A stretch of DNA of 64,000 nucleotides from Rhipicephalus microplus (GCF_043290135.1 NC_134707.1:83470447-83534446), one strand, 5' to 3'; numbered from the stretch's first letter, positions 24,701 to 32,993 are shown. The notes: generated from the letters alone by a model not told the origin. Numbers and translations are program-made.

Positions 24701-27700
24701 ATTCAGAACACAACTGAAGAGCTCTGGAAAAAGTTGCACATCGCGACTCACCGTTGCACGCGGGCGATATGGACTTGGCACCGTCCGGCGAGTGAGCTGT
24801 GGAGTTGCCGCTGTCGACACCCGTGTCCAGACTCAACCTTGACCTCAGGTCATCCGGACTGAGGCTTCCGCTGTTTGTGGTCCCGCTCAGTAGAGATTTG
24901 TCGTACAACCTGGTGGCACAACAAGGAAAAATTTTTCGATGGGCTGGAGTTTGATGAAGATACTTGAATGTGTGACGTATTCTAAAAAGCAGCTGCAGAT
25001 TGTTGTGGGAACTAAAAAGATTTTTGCTATCCTAGCATAGGTGTTCGACTTCGTTTCCAGCAATGCCGATTGTTGACTGTCAAGCCCATTCATTTAGCAT
25101 GGCGGCTTCGAGCCTGACATTCTATTTGATCGCACAAATTGGTGAAGAGTAGCGACACCAGGCTCGTACTCTAATATTAAATTGGCATATATGGCTGAAA
25201 GAGCTACTTGACCCTTTTGTTACTGTAAGAAAAGAAGAAAAATTTGCAAAAATCACCCAAAAATGTTTTCTGCTCAACTTGCAGGGTTTTTCCCCCAAAA
25301 TAAAACGGCCCTGTTCTATCGATTCAATAAGGTTCCTTTATTTCTCTCATCACATAAATGAAGTAACTCGAATGACATTTTCAACGCATGGCAGTACAAT
25401 GAAAGACGGCAGGCAATAAAAGGAAAGACAAGCCACAACTGGCACAACAGACAAGTGTGGCCATCAGCATCGAAAAACAGAAGTATGACAAGTATTCGCT
25501 TTGTTCCTTGTAGGACCAATCTCTCTTATGATGAACATATACCTCACTCGTCAATAGTCACAAAAAGGTTAATGAAAAGTGACCATGTAGCAGCATTTAG
25601 TCCGGATAGAGCCTAACCTGGATTAGTCTTGATTGAGATCAGAACTGCCCGTGTGACACCGATACAAGACAGCTTCAAAGTAAAACGAATCCAGAAACTC
25701 CCCAGAAGCTACTGGTCGGGCCAACTGTACCTGAGACAGGACTTCGGCTGAGCACCAGAAGTGTCGATCTCAAGGTATAGTCGATCCGAGACCTGCCGGA
25801 TCAACTTGGTGGGGCCGGACTCGGGCGGCAGAGAGGACTGCTGCGGCCCATCGCGATCCGCGCCCCGAAGCTCGTCGGCCAACGAGCCCGGATGCTGCTG
25901 CTGCTGTTGCGTCAGCTTTGCCAGCGCTGTGGAGGCAAAAACGTGGTGTTCTCACTTCCACTTCAATAGGCAACATATCACACTCAAGAAAACACACAGT
26001 GCAAAAAAAAAAATCATTTTTGAGGGGTTTCACAAGGTACACAATCATACTTCATAATAATGAAGCTGCATCTTACAGGAAAATAAGTTCGTTATATCCA
26101 AAGGTTCATTATAAGGGTATATTCCTAGCAATATATCTATTGCATGGCTATTTTTTATTTACTTTATTATAAACAATATTTCGTTATATCGAGGTTCGCT
26201 AGATCGAAGTTTAAGTGTACCTGGTAGCAACTTTCTGGAACGGCACAGCCAAAGCTAGGTGACCAGAGCTTCTGACCGTGTTACTATGCCAAGTATTCAA
26301 CCCGCGGGCAATTACAGTTTTCATTTCACAAGCGCATCCCAACATTCATTTCCGTACAATCCTCCCCGGCTTATACGCTTAATTGAGAACTGATGTTATG
26401 AAACATGGGTTGCTTATACTATGTTTACAGGATTGCAGGTCGACCCATTTTATGTTAATTTGAAATCCGATGTTGGGAGGTGGACCTAGAATCGGAAACT
26501 GATTTCGCTTGTAAAGTCTGCCTCAAAAACTTTCCCGCAAAGCTAGCTTTCAAGCACTGCTGTGAAGCCACCTTGACACACCAGAATGCAACTTTTTTTC
26601 TTTGAGACATAATAAATAAATTCGTTTTTAGAAAACAAGTTGGTGCGCTTTTTTTTTTTCCAAGCAATTTTTGTGAGGTCGACCTGTGTTCTATTCGACT
26701 TAGAATTATGTAAATATAGTACCCTTAATCACAAGCTATCACAGGTATACTTATGAATGTAGCATATTCAGAATAAATACCACGACTCATAGCCAATCTC
26801 TTTTGCAAATCAGGTTATAATGCTAATCTTCCACAAATTCAAGCCCACGTACAAAGTGAGAACCGTTGAGTAATATCTGCTTCTTTTTTTCTTCCCTCAG
26901 ATAAATTATTCTGTATGGCTAAGGAACTGAAAGCTTTACTGAAATGACCAGCTTAAATTTTGAAAGAAATCACAGGCATGGCCGAGCAGAACCGGCACAT
27001 TTGAAGATTGTACACAAAGGCAAGACACCATTTCATAAATTTTGTTACAAACAGAATCAGCGTCATTTTCCTTTTTTTTTTTTGGAGATGCAATAACTTT
27101 TTTGAGACACTCGTTAGTATTCTGTCAGGGAATGCAAAAGCATCAATAGACAGCAATCGATTGGTGAAAAAAGTAATTTTGGTCGAATAATTTCTAAATG
27201 AATTTGAATAATATTTAATATTAATAATATTCTCTGGTGTTTTACGTCTCAAAACCACAATACGATCACAAGAGACGCCTCGGTGGGGGGCTCCGGTAAT
27301 TCTGATCATCTGCTGCTCTTTAACATGCACCGATATTGCACAGTACATGGACCTCTACTACATCAGCTCCATTGAAATGTCACCCCAATGGCCGGTATCA
27401 AACCAATGACCTTCTGGTCAGCAGCCGAGCACCTTAGCCACTGCTAACGGGCAAACCGAATTGAATTCGAATAGTATATATATCACATGTTATAAATAGA
27501 AATGAGCATATTTGTCATGACTCAACTAACCAGCGCAATATTGAAAAAAAATTATAAACTGACACAATGCTTGTTCAAAATGCCACTCCTTTTGTTTATA
27601 ACGAAGTGGAAGAAACAGTGAATAGCATCCCGGTTCAACTTTCGGTAGAATGTGAGTGATAATTTGTAAAAAATGCTACGTTATAAAATTTCCTATACTT

Positions 27701-30700
27701 TAAGCATATAAGCCGGTGTAACAAGCTTTCAAACTGAAAAAAAAAATGATGAATCAATGCGAGGGTAACATGTTCATTTAACATTGAAGTGTGGCCTCAT
27801 GACAGTGCGAGTTTCCTCTACATACGCCTTTTGACAGCCTAGCATCCCCACACGGAAATGAAACCCCCTTTACAGACGATTACACTCAAACCTCGTTATA
27901 ACCAAGTTGCACCTTACAGGATAATAAGTTCGTTATAACCAAAAAGTTTGTCATAAAGGTATATTTCTAGCGCTATGTCTATTGCAAGAGTACTCTTAAA
28001 TTACTTTGTTATATAACTGATATTTTGTTATATCCAGGTTCTTTATATCGAGGTTTGAGGACACATGACGATTATTATGCACCTATTAGTTCATTTGAAA
28101 TGTTTTGAAATTTTTAATAATTTAAGTTCCAATTGAAGCGAATGCTGTAATATTCGTTTGAATATTCGAAACATTTGAATATTTGCACAAGCCTAGATTC
28201 GGTATATATCAAAAATATATTTGAGGGGATCTTACAACTATTCGATATGCACAGTAATTCATTATATACGCATATTTGAACTGTACACAGCAAGCTAAAA
28301 TGAGAGGGCAGGGTAAGTACGTCTGTCAGTGCTGATTTTGAACACCTTACACAAGCTCGGAGGCCACTGATCCCCATTCATTTGCATTGTATTACGTTTT
28401 CAAAATGCAGGCAATGCCCCAAGCAGACTGCTCCAAGACATGCTACTCACGTTTTCGGTTGGCTGGGATGGCTGGCAGTCTTCTCCGCCGGCGCTCCGTG
28501 CTGCCGCTGGCTGACAGCTCGTTCATCATCTGCCGCACGGTCGATGAAAGCGAGGAGAAGGGCCAGAGAAAGAAACGTGACCAAACCAGGGTAGAGTAAA
28601 ACGTCTTGTACATCTTACGAGCAAAGAGGCTCGCAACGCCTATACGCCCCCGCCAGACAACACTTAACAATGCTTGTCTAACCTAAAGAAAACGTGCACA
28701 AAGAAAAAAATTGTCGGTTTTGATCCTTTCAAGTTACGATGTAGGGAACTTAAAGATGGAAACAAATGCAATTTATATCCGCTCGTTTGTCTATTGTGGA
28801 ACGACTTATTCTGCAACAATACAAGACATAAAGACATATACAGAAAAAAAAACACTAAAGAGAGAGATGTTCCTAGTGTGCAGGTCTGAAATGACAGACA
28901 TTCACCACAAGTCGAAATGTTGCCTCCAGCAGCATTCCCTGTTCGTAGATTTCTTGTCGCACAAACTCAAAGACAAATAGACGAAAAAAGGGGCAGCCAT
29001 GTCATCTATGCATTTTTCTTGCGTAGCAGCAATGTATGCAGTTTTCTGTGCATTTGTTGCGCAGTAGCAAAATATGTCCTCTTCTGACCGTTTTTTTTTT
29101 GTTTTTGTTTTTTACTCTTGGGTGAACGAAACTTTTTTAAATCCCTGAACTGTCTACGTGGTCGTTTGGAGCCGCTGCCCAGACAAGCTGAATGCCAGTG
29201 ACCTAAGTTTAGACAATGTCTAAAAAATGAATGAATCAACGTTGGACATAACAGCAAATCGATATTTTTCATTGAATCCTTTAAAAAAATTAAAGACTGG
29301 GTCATGAACTAGGAGCCACTTGCTTACGGTTTGCCAGTATTCGTGCCCCAATTTCTGATGGTGAGGACAAATACAAGGTAAGGCAGTGCATGTAGTGTAC
29401 AATGAAGGCAACATGTGATAGAAGAGAGCACATCAATCTAGTGTACGCTCAAACAACCTAACAATTCAGACAGCCTATGCTAGTGTGCACAATGAGCATG
29501 TGTCACTGCAACATCCGCTGCTGTATCAATGTTGCAATGTAAGCTTCTGAACCCATTGTGAGCGCAATTGGTACAAAAGGAATGTGCAAATACATATGTG
29601 CAATCTACATATGTACCCATGTCACTGGGTAAATGTTTCTAACTTGACATAAATACATTCCAGAAAACAGAAACAACAAGTAAACGTCTTATAACGTGTC
29701 AGGTTTCCATTGTTGGCGTAACATGTTACAAAGTGTTTTAAGAATAACTTGAGGTGAAGAATTGCCTACAAAACCCAGTATTATTTTATGTCATTAACTT
29801 TTTGCCTCCCAAAGAAGAGCTCAGAAAGTTTACACATTTCGCATGCCCGTCGTCATGAACCAGCAGAGGTTATTCGTGCCAAAATGTCCAGATTTCTCTT
29901 ACGAAGGATGTTCTGAGCTAACGTACGGGTAAAATTGTCTATCACCCGCACAGATAGTACACAATGTTTCATTTTTCCACCTCAGCATCGGAAGGAAGTC
30001 CTGCAGCAAGCCATGCAGAAATTAAATTTTCATCTTGCACTTCTTCATTTACTGTCTCTTTATTCTCTGAAAATGAAAAGTTATTCTGAACTAATTTCAC
30101 GCACTTATTCAATGTGCCAAATAACACATTTGTATGATTCGAATTATTTAATGCCAACTATTTATTGTCTACCAATTATATTTATTTTATATTAATTAAA
30201 ATGCCACATTTAACACATTCATTTATTTGAATTATTGTATGCAAACTATTTATTGTCTCCCAATTCTCCAATAGTTAAACATTATTCTGAACGGATATGA
30301 CACATTTATCCGATGTGCAAATTCTGCAGTGCTCCAGGAGACACAAAAAAGGAATTTCAAAATGCTTTTTCCCCAAAGTGCTTAGGTTGTAAATAGCAAA
30401 CTCTAGTACTAAGAACATAGCATCTGTAAGAACGCCACCTTTTACGCAGTGAGTGTGCCAGAACTTTTGCTCACTAGCAACATGTGAAATGTAGCATCCC
30501 TAAGTATACAATACAGCCATGGACACTGTGTACAAAGTGATAAAACTTATTACGACGACAAAATGTGCTATTTTAGCTAATTTTCGTCTGAAGAAATATA
30601 GACGAGGTCACAGACCAAGGGACGTGAAAGTCGGCAAGCGATTTCATCATGGGTAACCGAATGCATTGAGCAACACACAACGAATAAAACTTTCTTATTA

Positions 30701-31599
30701 CAAATTACCGTCAGGACAGTTAATTGGTCTCTGATATGCAATGTTGACTATAACAGTAAAGATAATAACTGGCTCTGCAATGTTGACTATAACAGTAAAT
30801 ATAATAACTGGCTCTCGTAAACCGACACTCTGGCTCACACAAAAATCCTACGTACAACAGCTAATTTCAGTATCCTAGAAACACCCCTACTAGGTACAAG
30901 CAATGGAGCACCCGTTGTCATCAAATGAGCTTCTGAAGACTCATTTATATGGCGATGCAAGCAGTCAAATGTTTTTTCTTTTTCCAATAGATGACTTGAT
31001 ATTTTGAAATAATCAAGGAATTATGGCTGAAAAATGACAATCCATAATTATTTTGTCATTCTGTTACCCTAAAAGGGCTTCAATCCTTGGACTAACCAAA
31101 TATTTATTACAGCAGATATCAAAGTAATTCTACCATTTTCTGTTTCCCTATAAAAAAAAAGATGCGGGAAGACGGGTCACCGACCAACATTCATATCTAG
31201 TTCACAATAATTGACAATTTGCTACACACTCACACTTCGTCATAACAAACAAAATTACATCTGCCACGAAAATACTTTGTTGCATCCGAAAATTTGTTAT
31301 AAACGTATATTCTTAGCACTGCACTTATGAAAAAAACAATTCTTCGCTTACTTTGCCATGACCAATAAATTCATTAAGTGGGGGTTTGTTATATCGAGGT
31401 TTGATCTTTGTAACAAGTTTCAACAAATGCAGCTTCAGTACTCACCGCACATGCGTGATTGACGGCGTCAACCAATTCCCTGTCGCCGCCATCTTCCAGG
31501 GGCGACGGCAGGCGGCACTCCTGTTCCGGAGGAGGGGAACAGGGCACCTGCTGCTTGTTCATGTCGTCCGTGTGGGAAAAGTCCACATCATGGGCTATC
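3684..31599 (-). CDS. JIP1: JIP1-type JNK-interacting scaffold protein, six internal exons visible (partial)
   Basis: JIP1 proteins bind JNK pathway kinases and kinesin light chain and act as cytoplasmic scaffolds for JNK signalling and axonal or vesicle transport. Six minus-strand exons are bounded by AG acceptors and GT donors, and their phases match at every junction: 31446-31599, 28451-28529, 25731-25926, 24752-24909, 15703-15885 and 3684-3764 (851 coding bases). The diagnostic part is an SH3 domain split between the last two exons, with motifs [30 protein letters not shown] and DVDY, which match JIP1 SH3 domains. The first exon carries IAHDVDF, resembling the conserved N-terminal segment of JIP1 (RLTHDISL in vertebrates). 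The start codon exon and the C-terminal PTB exons are not in the window. Introns range from 0.8 to 11.9 kb and are largely transposon-filled. No expression evidence is available, but the intact frames across all junctions argue for a live gene. Confidence 0.9.
4274..5431 (+). pseudogene. Ty3 gag with one CCHC knuckle, nonsense-broken
   Basis: This is a capsid polyprotein. ATG 4274 gives [16 protein letters not shown] and then the tick-Ty3 gag segments [19 protein letters not shown] and [13 protein letters not shown], followed by TAG at 4532. The same protein resumes near 4552 ([18 protein letters not shown]) and runs open from 4643 to 5431, ending with the knuckle [14 protein letters not shown]. 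Capsid first, knuckle last, pol next is the standard Ty3 order. Confidence 0.85.
5722..6753 (+). pseudogene. Ty3 protease and N-terminal reverse transcriptase
   Basis: An aspartic protease with the canonical active site [10 protein letters not shown] (about residues 17-26) and the second conserved element [13 protein letters not shown] is followed by the RT N-terminus: [15 protein letters not shown] and [14 protein letters not shown] ends the frame at 6751-6753, and a one-base shift moves the rest of RT into the next ORF. A short internal repeat (three YPVA/YPIA units near residues 290-300) probably reflects slippage. Confidence 0.85.
6765..8327 (+). pseudogene. Ty3 reverse transcriptase, RNase H and integrase zinc-binding domain
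   Basis: RT continues with [44 protein letters not shown] and the catalytic YLDDVVVF. The connection region is frame-disturbed near 7240-7370 ([12 protein letters not shown] lies in another frame). RNase H follows with [23 protein letters not shown] and [10 protein letters not shown]. Then comes the integrase H-H-C-C zinc domain ([14 protein letters not shown] ... CLDCQRRK) and the start [11 protein letters not shown] stop at 8325-8327 precedes the integrase core, so the element cannot integrate. Confidence 0.9.
8371..9341. other. Non-coding intron sequence with one short repeat
   Basis: No coding region is supported. At about 8608-8725 there is an AT-rich repeat beginning 'aggcttgtgcaaatatttga'; its inverted partner is at 28087-28197. 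The remainder holds scattered AT-rich unique-looking sequence within the JIP1 intron. Confidence 0.4.
8608..8725 (+). repeat. AT-rich dispersed repeat, 'cttgtgcaaatattcga' family
   Basis: It starts aggcttgtgcaaatatttga and continues with imperfect inverted TTCGAATATTCGAA-like blocks. The reverse complement is found at about 28087-28197 (ends ttgcacaagcctag). Confidence 0.55.
9890..10245. repeat. Imperfect tandem duplication, about 175-bp unit
   Basis: The block 'gatcaggttactacgagcg ... actgcgggcaggaacg ... gacgtgcttcttcgcaag' at about 9900-10035 recurs at about 10090-10235 with substitutions and small indels. It is GC-rich compared with its surroundings and lies inside the Mutator-like element. 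It could be subterminal transposase-binding or promoter sequence; that is speculation. Confidence 0.65.
10545..12440. repeat. Diverged direct repeat inside the Mutator-like element
   Basis: About 10560-11065 and about 11945-12430 share ordered blocks: cttggagcc.tgctt, ccataac, caataaa, cacca.tc.ttc.tac, tgttctttgtag. Identity is moderate. The second copy is bordered by ccccccttaa (11898-11907) and ttaagggggg (12437-12446), so it may be the spacer between two elements with TTAAGGGGGG ends rather than a simple duplication. No gene is supported between 10540 and 12990. Confidence 0.45.
12998..14545 (-). pseudogene. Mutator-like transposase, one frame break
   Basis: It would cut and paste the element by a DDE mechanism in the nucleus. 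The main ORF (14272-12998, 424 codons) contains [55 protein letters not shown] and [17 protein letters not shown]. This is the pattern of the 'Mutator-like transposase domain' proteins abundant in ticks and molluscs, with the likely catalytic aspartates in YDGTW and VSDGD. The N-terminal part lies in another frame (about 14545-14250): [31 protein letters not shown] and [13 protein letters not shown]. The two frames meet at an 8-bp tandem duplication of tcttacac near 14245, which accounts for the shift. The C-terminus is basic and Lys/Arg-rich. Apart from that break the protein is well preserved, so the insertion is fairly young or the family is active. Confidence 0.8.
14663..15544. other. Transposon-derived non-coding stretch with one unassigned minus ORF
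   Basis: A minus-strand ORF at 14732-15007 encodes 91 residues, including a charged, possibly helical stretch ([18 protein letters not shown]). I do not recognise it. At about 15310-15398 there is a subterminal 'gccaattttcatcaaaatcc' block ending ccccttttaa, the same type of end as at 11840-11907. The stretch is probably transposon debris. Confidence 0.4.
15545..15665. repeat. Pyrimidine-rich dispersed repeat, copy 2
   Basis: A CT-rich block is followed by 'cagggtagactagcaggcc' and 'taggccaacctctttagct', matching in order the repeat at 383-535. It ends only about 40 bp before the donor of the JIP1 SH3 exon. Confidence 0.5.
15703..15885 (-). CDS. JIP1: JIP1 exon with first part of SH3 domain
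   Basis: This is 183 bp: acceptor tttcccag at 15886-15893, donor gtgagc. After a serine/threonine-rich stretch ([14 protein letters not shown]) it encodes [23 protein letters not shown] and EADDAWCE. These are the beta-a strand, RT loop and n-Src region of a JIP1-type SH3 domain. The RFVPRH motif is nearly invariant in the family. The exon ends one base into a glycine codon that the next exon completes. Confidence 0.95.
15886..16313. other. JIP1 intron sequence, nothing recognised
   Basis: AT-rich sequence between the acceptor of the SH3 exon and the left LTR of the next Ty3 element. A short block (aaggtggtttcactgcag near 16222) also occurs at about 8762, so at least part is repetitive. Confidence 0.4.
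16314..16473 (+). repeat. 5' LTR of the Ty3 element
   Basis: It starts tgttaccacatatgc and ends cgtaaaacgtaaca-like (TG...CA), about 160 bp, with gaataaa near the 3' end. It aligns over its full length with 23057-23227, with scattered substitutions and an 11-14 base difference near 'taccctc'. Confidence 0.85.
16582..17803 (+). pseudogene. Ty3 gag, three open segments, one CCHC knuckle
   Basis: ATG 16582 begins [16 protein letters not shown]; capsid segments are [20 protein letters not shown] and [17 protein letters not shown]. The frame stops at 16878 (TGA), resumes at 16904-17251 ([20 protein letters not shown]) and again at 17330-17803, which ends with [14 protein letters not shown]. Two stops and a frameshift inactivate it. 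Confidence 0.8.
17743..18255 (+). pseudogene. Ty3 aspartic protease region
   Basis: The active-site segment is [16 protein letters not shown], with DTSA rather than DTGA. The second conserved element is [19 protein letters not shown]. The ORF ends at a TAG (18253-18255) before RT. The same DTSA variant occurs in the separate Ty3 element at 826-1470. Confidence 0.75.
18640..19881 (+). pseudogene. Ty3 reverse transcriptase and RNase H, frame-broken
   Basis: The RT fingers and palm are open at 18618-19163: [55 protein letters not shown] (SVY in place of SMD, so the first catalytic aspartate is lost). After a frameshift 19135-19320 gives [12 protein letters not shown], where the YLDD box is YLDV. 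The connection region and RNase H follow at 19414-19881: [52 protein letters not shown]. The TGA at 19879-19881 follows DYHSLS. Catalytically dead. Confidence 0.85.
20900..22613 (+). mobile_element. pogo/Tigger-type DNA transposon inserted in integrase
   Basis: The ends are inverted repeats, ccgtataaaccggaatata at the left against the reverse complement ccgtataaaccggactata at the right, flanked by TA on both sides (20900-20901 and 22612-22613). Removing the element plus one TA restores the integrase reading TGYSLFFY across the junction, which fixes the target site exactly. The remains of a pogo transposase fill the interior. Confidence 0.9.
21203..22436 (+). pseudogene. pogo/Tigger-like DDE transposase, multiply broken
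   Basis: This is the transposase of the nested element. ATG 21203 begins [20 protein letters not shown], a psq-type DNA-binding helix-turn-helix. A frameshift near 21310 moves the reading to 21249-21665, with a CENP-B-like second DNA-binding region ([34 protein letters not shown]). Two adjacent TAG codons (21697-21702) precede [11 protein letters not shown] (first catalytic Asp). [20 protein letters not shown] follows at 21782-21973, and [13 protein letters not shown] (second Asp) with [20 protein letters not shown] at 21983-22201. The acidic C-terminus is at 22254-22436. At least five breaks, so inactive. Confidence 0.85.
23057..23227 (+). repeat. 3' LTR of the Ty3 element
   Basis: It starts tcttaccacatatgc (the TG is mutated to TC) and ends cgtaaacgtaaca, about 171 bp. 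A purine-rich tract, gtggaggaaaa, lies immediately upstream as the likely polypurine primer. Confidence 0.85.
23228..23719. other. JIP1 intron sequence, nothing recognised
   Basis: AT-rich sequence with no supported coding region or clear repeat. The block at 23640-23710 (gaaa...gccagag..., gctgcgaaactcc) recurs in diverged form at about 24265-24325. Confidence 0.35.
23720..23930 (-). pseudogene. Decayed duplicate of the JIP1 glutamine-rich exon
   Basis: On the minus strand the acceptor gccgccacag is kept and is followed by CTGGCAAAGCTGACGCAACA, identical to the real exon at 25926 after the first bases. A similar CAG run and GGCTCGTCGGCC follow. In the JIP1 phase it reads [19 protein letters not shown] and then runs to a stop, with no convincing donor. 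The flanking intron (polypurine-A tract, ggggtttgacaagctat / gaggggtttcacaaggta) is also shared, so this is a segmental duplication of about 200 bp. Confidence 0.75.
24083..24250 (+). repeat. Dispersed tick repeat ('gttttacgtccaaaaccac'), 5' part of copy 1
   Basis: aataataatatctggggt, ttttacgtccaaaaaccaca and gagacgccgtagcagagggc are hallmark blocks of a repeat very common in tick genomes. The 3' part of the same repeat (aaatgcgaccgccatggc) appears at 24560-24650, so about 300 bp of other sequence, including a C-rich run, separates the halves. Confidence 0.65.
24555..24650 (+). repeat. Dispersed tick repeat, 3' part of copy 1
   Basis: aaatgcgaccgccatggc, tgggatcgaagccacgacct and cagcaaccgtgcacc match the second half of the copies at 27222-27455 and 36122-36312. 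It ends about 100 bp from the donor of the JIP1 exon at 24752. Confidence 0.6.
24752..24909 (-). CDS. JIP1: JIP1 exon (Ser/Gly/Asp-rich linker)
   Basis: This is 158 bp: acceptor gtgccaccag, donor gtgagtcg. It encodes [30 protein letters not shown] and [15 protein letters not shown], with split codons at both ends that match the neighbouring exons. It contains several Ser-Pro sites of the kind proline-directed kinases use (inference). A dispersed tick repeat ends only about 100 bp downstream in the following intron. Confidence 0.85.
24910..25730. other. JIP1 intron, nothing recognised
   Basis: This is the 821-bp intron between two linker exons. No coding region or repeat is supported. Confidence 0.4.
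25731..25926 (-). CDS. JIP1: JIP1 exon (glutamine-rich linker)
   Basis: This is 196 bp: acceptor cctccacag, donor gtacag. Two bases complete the split codon, 64 codons follow and two bases remain. The reading [15 protein letters not shown] continues through [10 protein letters not shown] to [12 protein letters not shown]. The CAG/CTG run codes for five glutamines. Another frame of the same exon is also open (alanine-rich), but it does not join the neighbouring exons in phase. A decayed copy of the 5' half of this exon lies at about 23720-23930. Confidence 0.85.
26042..26225. repeat. Short inverted-repeat element, 'cctcgatataac' family, copy 1
   Basis: Ordered blocks aagctgcatcttacagg, aataagttcgttatatcc, ttcattataagggtatattc and gttatatcgaggttc match copies at 27888-28070 and 31228-31405. 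The terminal blocks (cctcgttataac / gttatatcgagg) are inverted, so it looks like a MITE of about 180 bp. Confidence 0.6.
26365..26725. repeat. Degenerate pogo/Tigger-related non-autonomous remnant
   Basis: The right part reads gaggtcgacctgtgttctat followed by tcgacttagaattatgt. It lines up with the end of the Tigger element at 22567-22613 (gggtcgacctatattcccac, tcgacctatagtccg). The left end has ggcttatacgctta. No transposase coding sequence. It is followed by about 500 bp with nothing recognised (26726-27221). Confidence 0.45.
27222..27455 (+). repeat. Dispersed tick repeat ('gttttacgtccaaaaccac'), copy 2
   Basis: attaataatattctctggtg, ttttacgtctcaaaaccaca and cacaagagacgcctcggt, then ccccaatggccggtatcaaa. 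This is the most complete copy here, about 230 bp. Confidence 0.65.
27888..28070. repeat. Short inverted-repeat element, 'cctcgatataac' family, copy 2
   Basis: It begins ctcaaacctcgttataacc and ends tttatatcgaggtttgag, inverted ends of about 18 bp; the interior matches 26042-26225. This is the best-preserved copy. The preceding stretch 27456-27887 shows nothing recognisable. Confidence 0.65.
28087..28197 (-). repeat. AT-rich dispersed repeat, inverted partner of 8608-8725
   Basis: It ends ttgcacaagcctag and contains cgtttgaatattcgaaac. The reverse complement matches the start of the repeat at 8608. Confidence 0.55.
28451..28529 (-). CDS. JIP1: JIP1 exon with basic motif
   Basis: This is 79 bp. 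The acceptor ...tgcggcag follows a pyrimidine-rich tract and the donor is gtgagtag. It encodes 26 codons plus one base: MMNELSAS, then a run of five arginines followed by LPAIPANRK. It enters in phase 0 and leaves in phase 1, matching both neighbours. The basic run followed by spaced hydrophobics ([10 protein letters not shown]) loosely resembles a MAPK docking motif. That the JNK-binding site sits here is inference only. Confidence 0.8.
28530..31227. other. JIP1 intron, nothing recognised
   Basis: AT-rich sequence of about 2.7 kb. A 35-bp direct duplication lies at about 30737-30815 (tgcaatgttgactataacag ... aataactggctct, twice). No coding region is supported. Confidence 0.4.
31228..31405. 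repeat. Short inverted-repeat element, 'cctcgatataac' family, copy 3
   Basis: cttcgtcataacaaaca, aatttgttataaacgtatat and ttgttatatcgaggtttgat match copies 1 and 2 in order. It ends about 40 bp from the donor of the JIP1 N-terminal exon. Confidence 0.55.
31446..31599 (-). CDS. JIP1: JIP1 exon (N-terminal conserved segment)
   Basis: This is 154 bp: acceptor cattcag at 31600-31606, donor gtgag at 31441-31445. One base completes a split codon and then 51 codons follow, starting [12 protein letters not shown] and ending AVNHACA, so the 3' junction is phase 0. IAHDVDF resembles the N-terminal 'THD' segment of JIP1 proteins. The acidic/proline-rich remainder ([17 protein letters not shown]) is linker-like. 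The upstream exon must end with two bases of a split codon; none was found between here and the window end. Confidence 0.85.
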
Positions 31600-32993
31600 C
31601 TGAATGCGGACGGCCATCAACAACAACACGTCAGCTTTCGGGCAGTCAAGATGCTGGTGAACTGACCACTGGCGTTCCTCATTACGTTTGATGGGACACT
31701 GTATGCACCTTATTCACCACACACACCATACGCTTCTAGCGCCAGCTATATCCCTTTCGATCACGGTGTGTAAAAATGTGCACGCCAACTTCGATAGCAC
31801 GTCATGCACCGCACGTTTCATCAAATGGCTTGAAACAGTCTGCACATTCTTCAAGGCCTCCCAAGTGGAAAACTGGCAATCAGTTACCTACATTATGCAG
31901 CGTATTACTGCAGAGGATTACTTTTCTGGATACACTGGCATGTTCAATGATTGTTCGACGTGACACGTTCCCATTAGGAAAAGTATTCTTTTTTCTTCAC
32001 ACGAAAGAAATACAGCCCAAAAACAAACTTCTCATGCACTTCGGACCTAATACTGGATTCTTTTTACGCAACTGCTGAAACTGGCTGATAGAACAATAAT
32101 TAGATAACTGGTTACTCGATAACTTTAACCTTGGTATGTTCTGTGCAGATTCCCACAGTACTGCTAGCAGAGACAGTCACTCTGCAACGCACTAGACCAA
32201 CTGCACAACCAGACTCTTTCGAAAGAAAGAATCCTGTGCTACCGACAGGGAAACGAAACCAGTCCCTCCAAACCACTGTGATCAAAACACCCTGCATATG
32301 TGTGCATGTGTATTTTTTTTCCTAATTTATTTTGTCTCTCTCTATCTACATCCTCTATTCGACTCTTGTTTTCCCCACCCCTGTACAAGGTAGCAAACCA
32401 TTTCTTCTAGGTTAACCCCCCTGTCTATTCCATTTATTTATTTTTAATTACGAAAACTTCCATGAAACAACGCTTCATTTTCTTACTTAGAATGTAATAC
32501 TGAGCGCCTTGGAATTTAGCCAAGCGAAATTAATGCGTTTCTCACAGTGCATCATAATTCCTGACTGAATGGGGTCTATCTGGCCGAGTTACCTTAGCCA
32601 AGTCATGAAAAAAAAAAGTGTGTTACTTGCCGTATCAGAGAACAGCGCCAATACAGGAGACAAAAAAATACCAACAGGACTTGGCGCTGCTTAGCAACAA
32701 CATGTAACAGCATGTTATCCAGCGCCCAGTCCTGGCAGTCTTGTGCTGTGTATCTGCGTTGTTCTCTGCGTTTAAGCCAAGCCAACGCGAGCTCGAGTTT
32801 ATACTGTTTTAAAGTACATGCCACAGTCGGTTTCAGCCTAAGCATAAACACAGACTCCACCCAAAGAGCCCCAATGAACCTTTGATCTATCCACTAGGAG
32901 AGTCACACGGTTGTTTCTCTTCAAACCGTAATTTTTTGCTGCTATTACAAATACCATGCATACTAAACATTATAATTAAGGTTTGGTGTGCCT
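31600..32993. other. Upstream of the first visible JIP1 exon: repeats and unassigned sequence
   Basis: No start-codon exon of JIP1 could be recognised. At about 32325-32430 lies a third copy of the pyrimidine-rich repeat (ccctgtacaaggtagcaaac, ggttaacccccctgtct). At 32465-32585 lies the partner of 3105-3225. The rest is unassigned. Confidence 0.4.

Noticed and set aside
25770..26048. Alanine/arginine-rich minus-strand ORF overlapping a JIP1 exon
   Set aside because: It runs across the acceptor into the intron and is in a different frame from the one that joins the neighbouring exons in phase.
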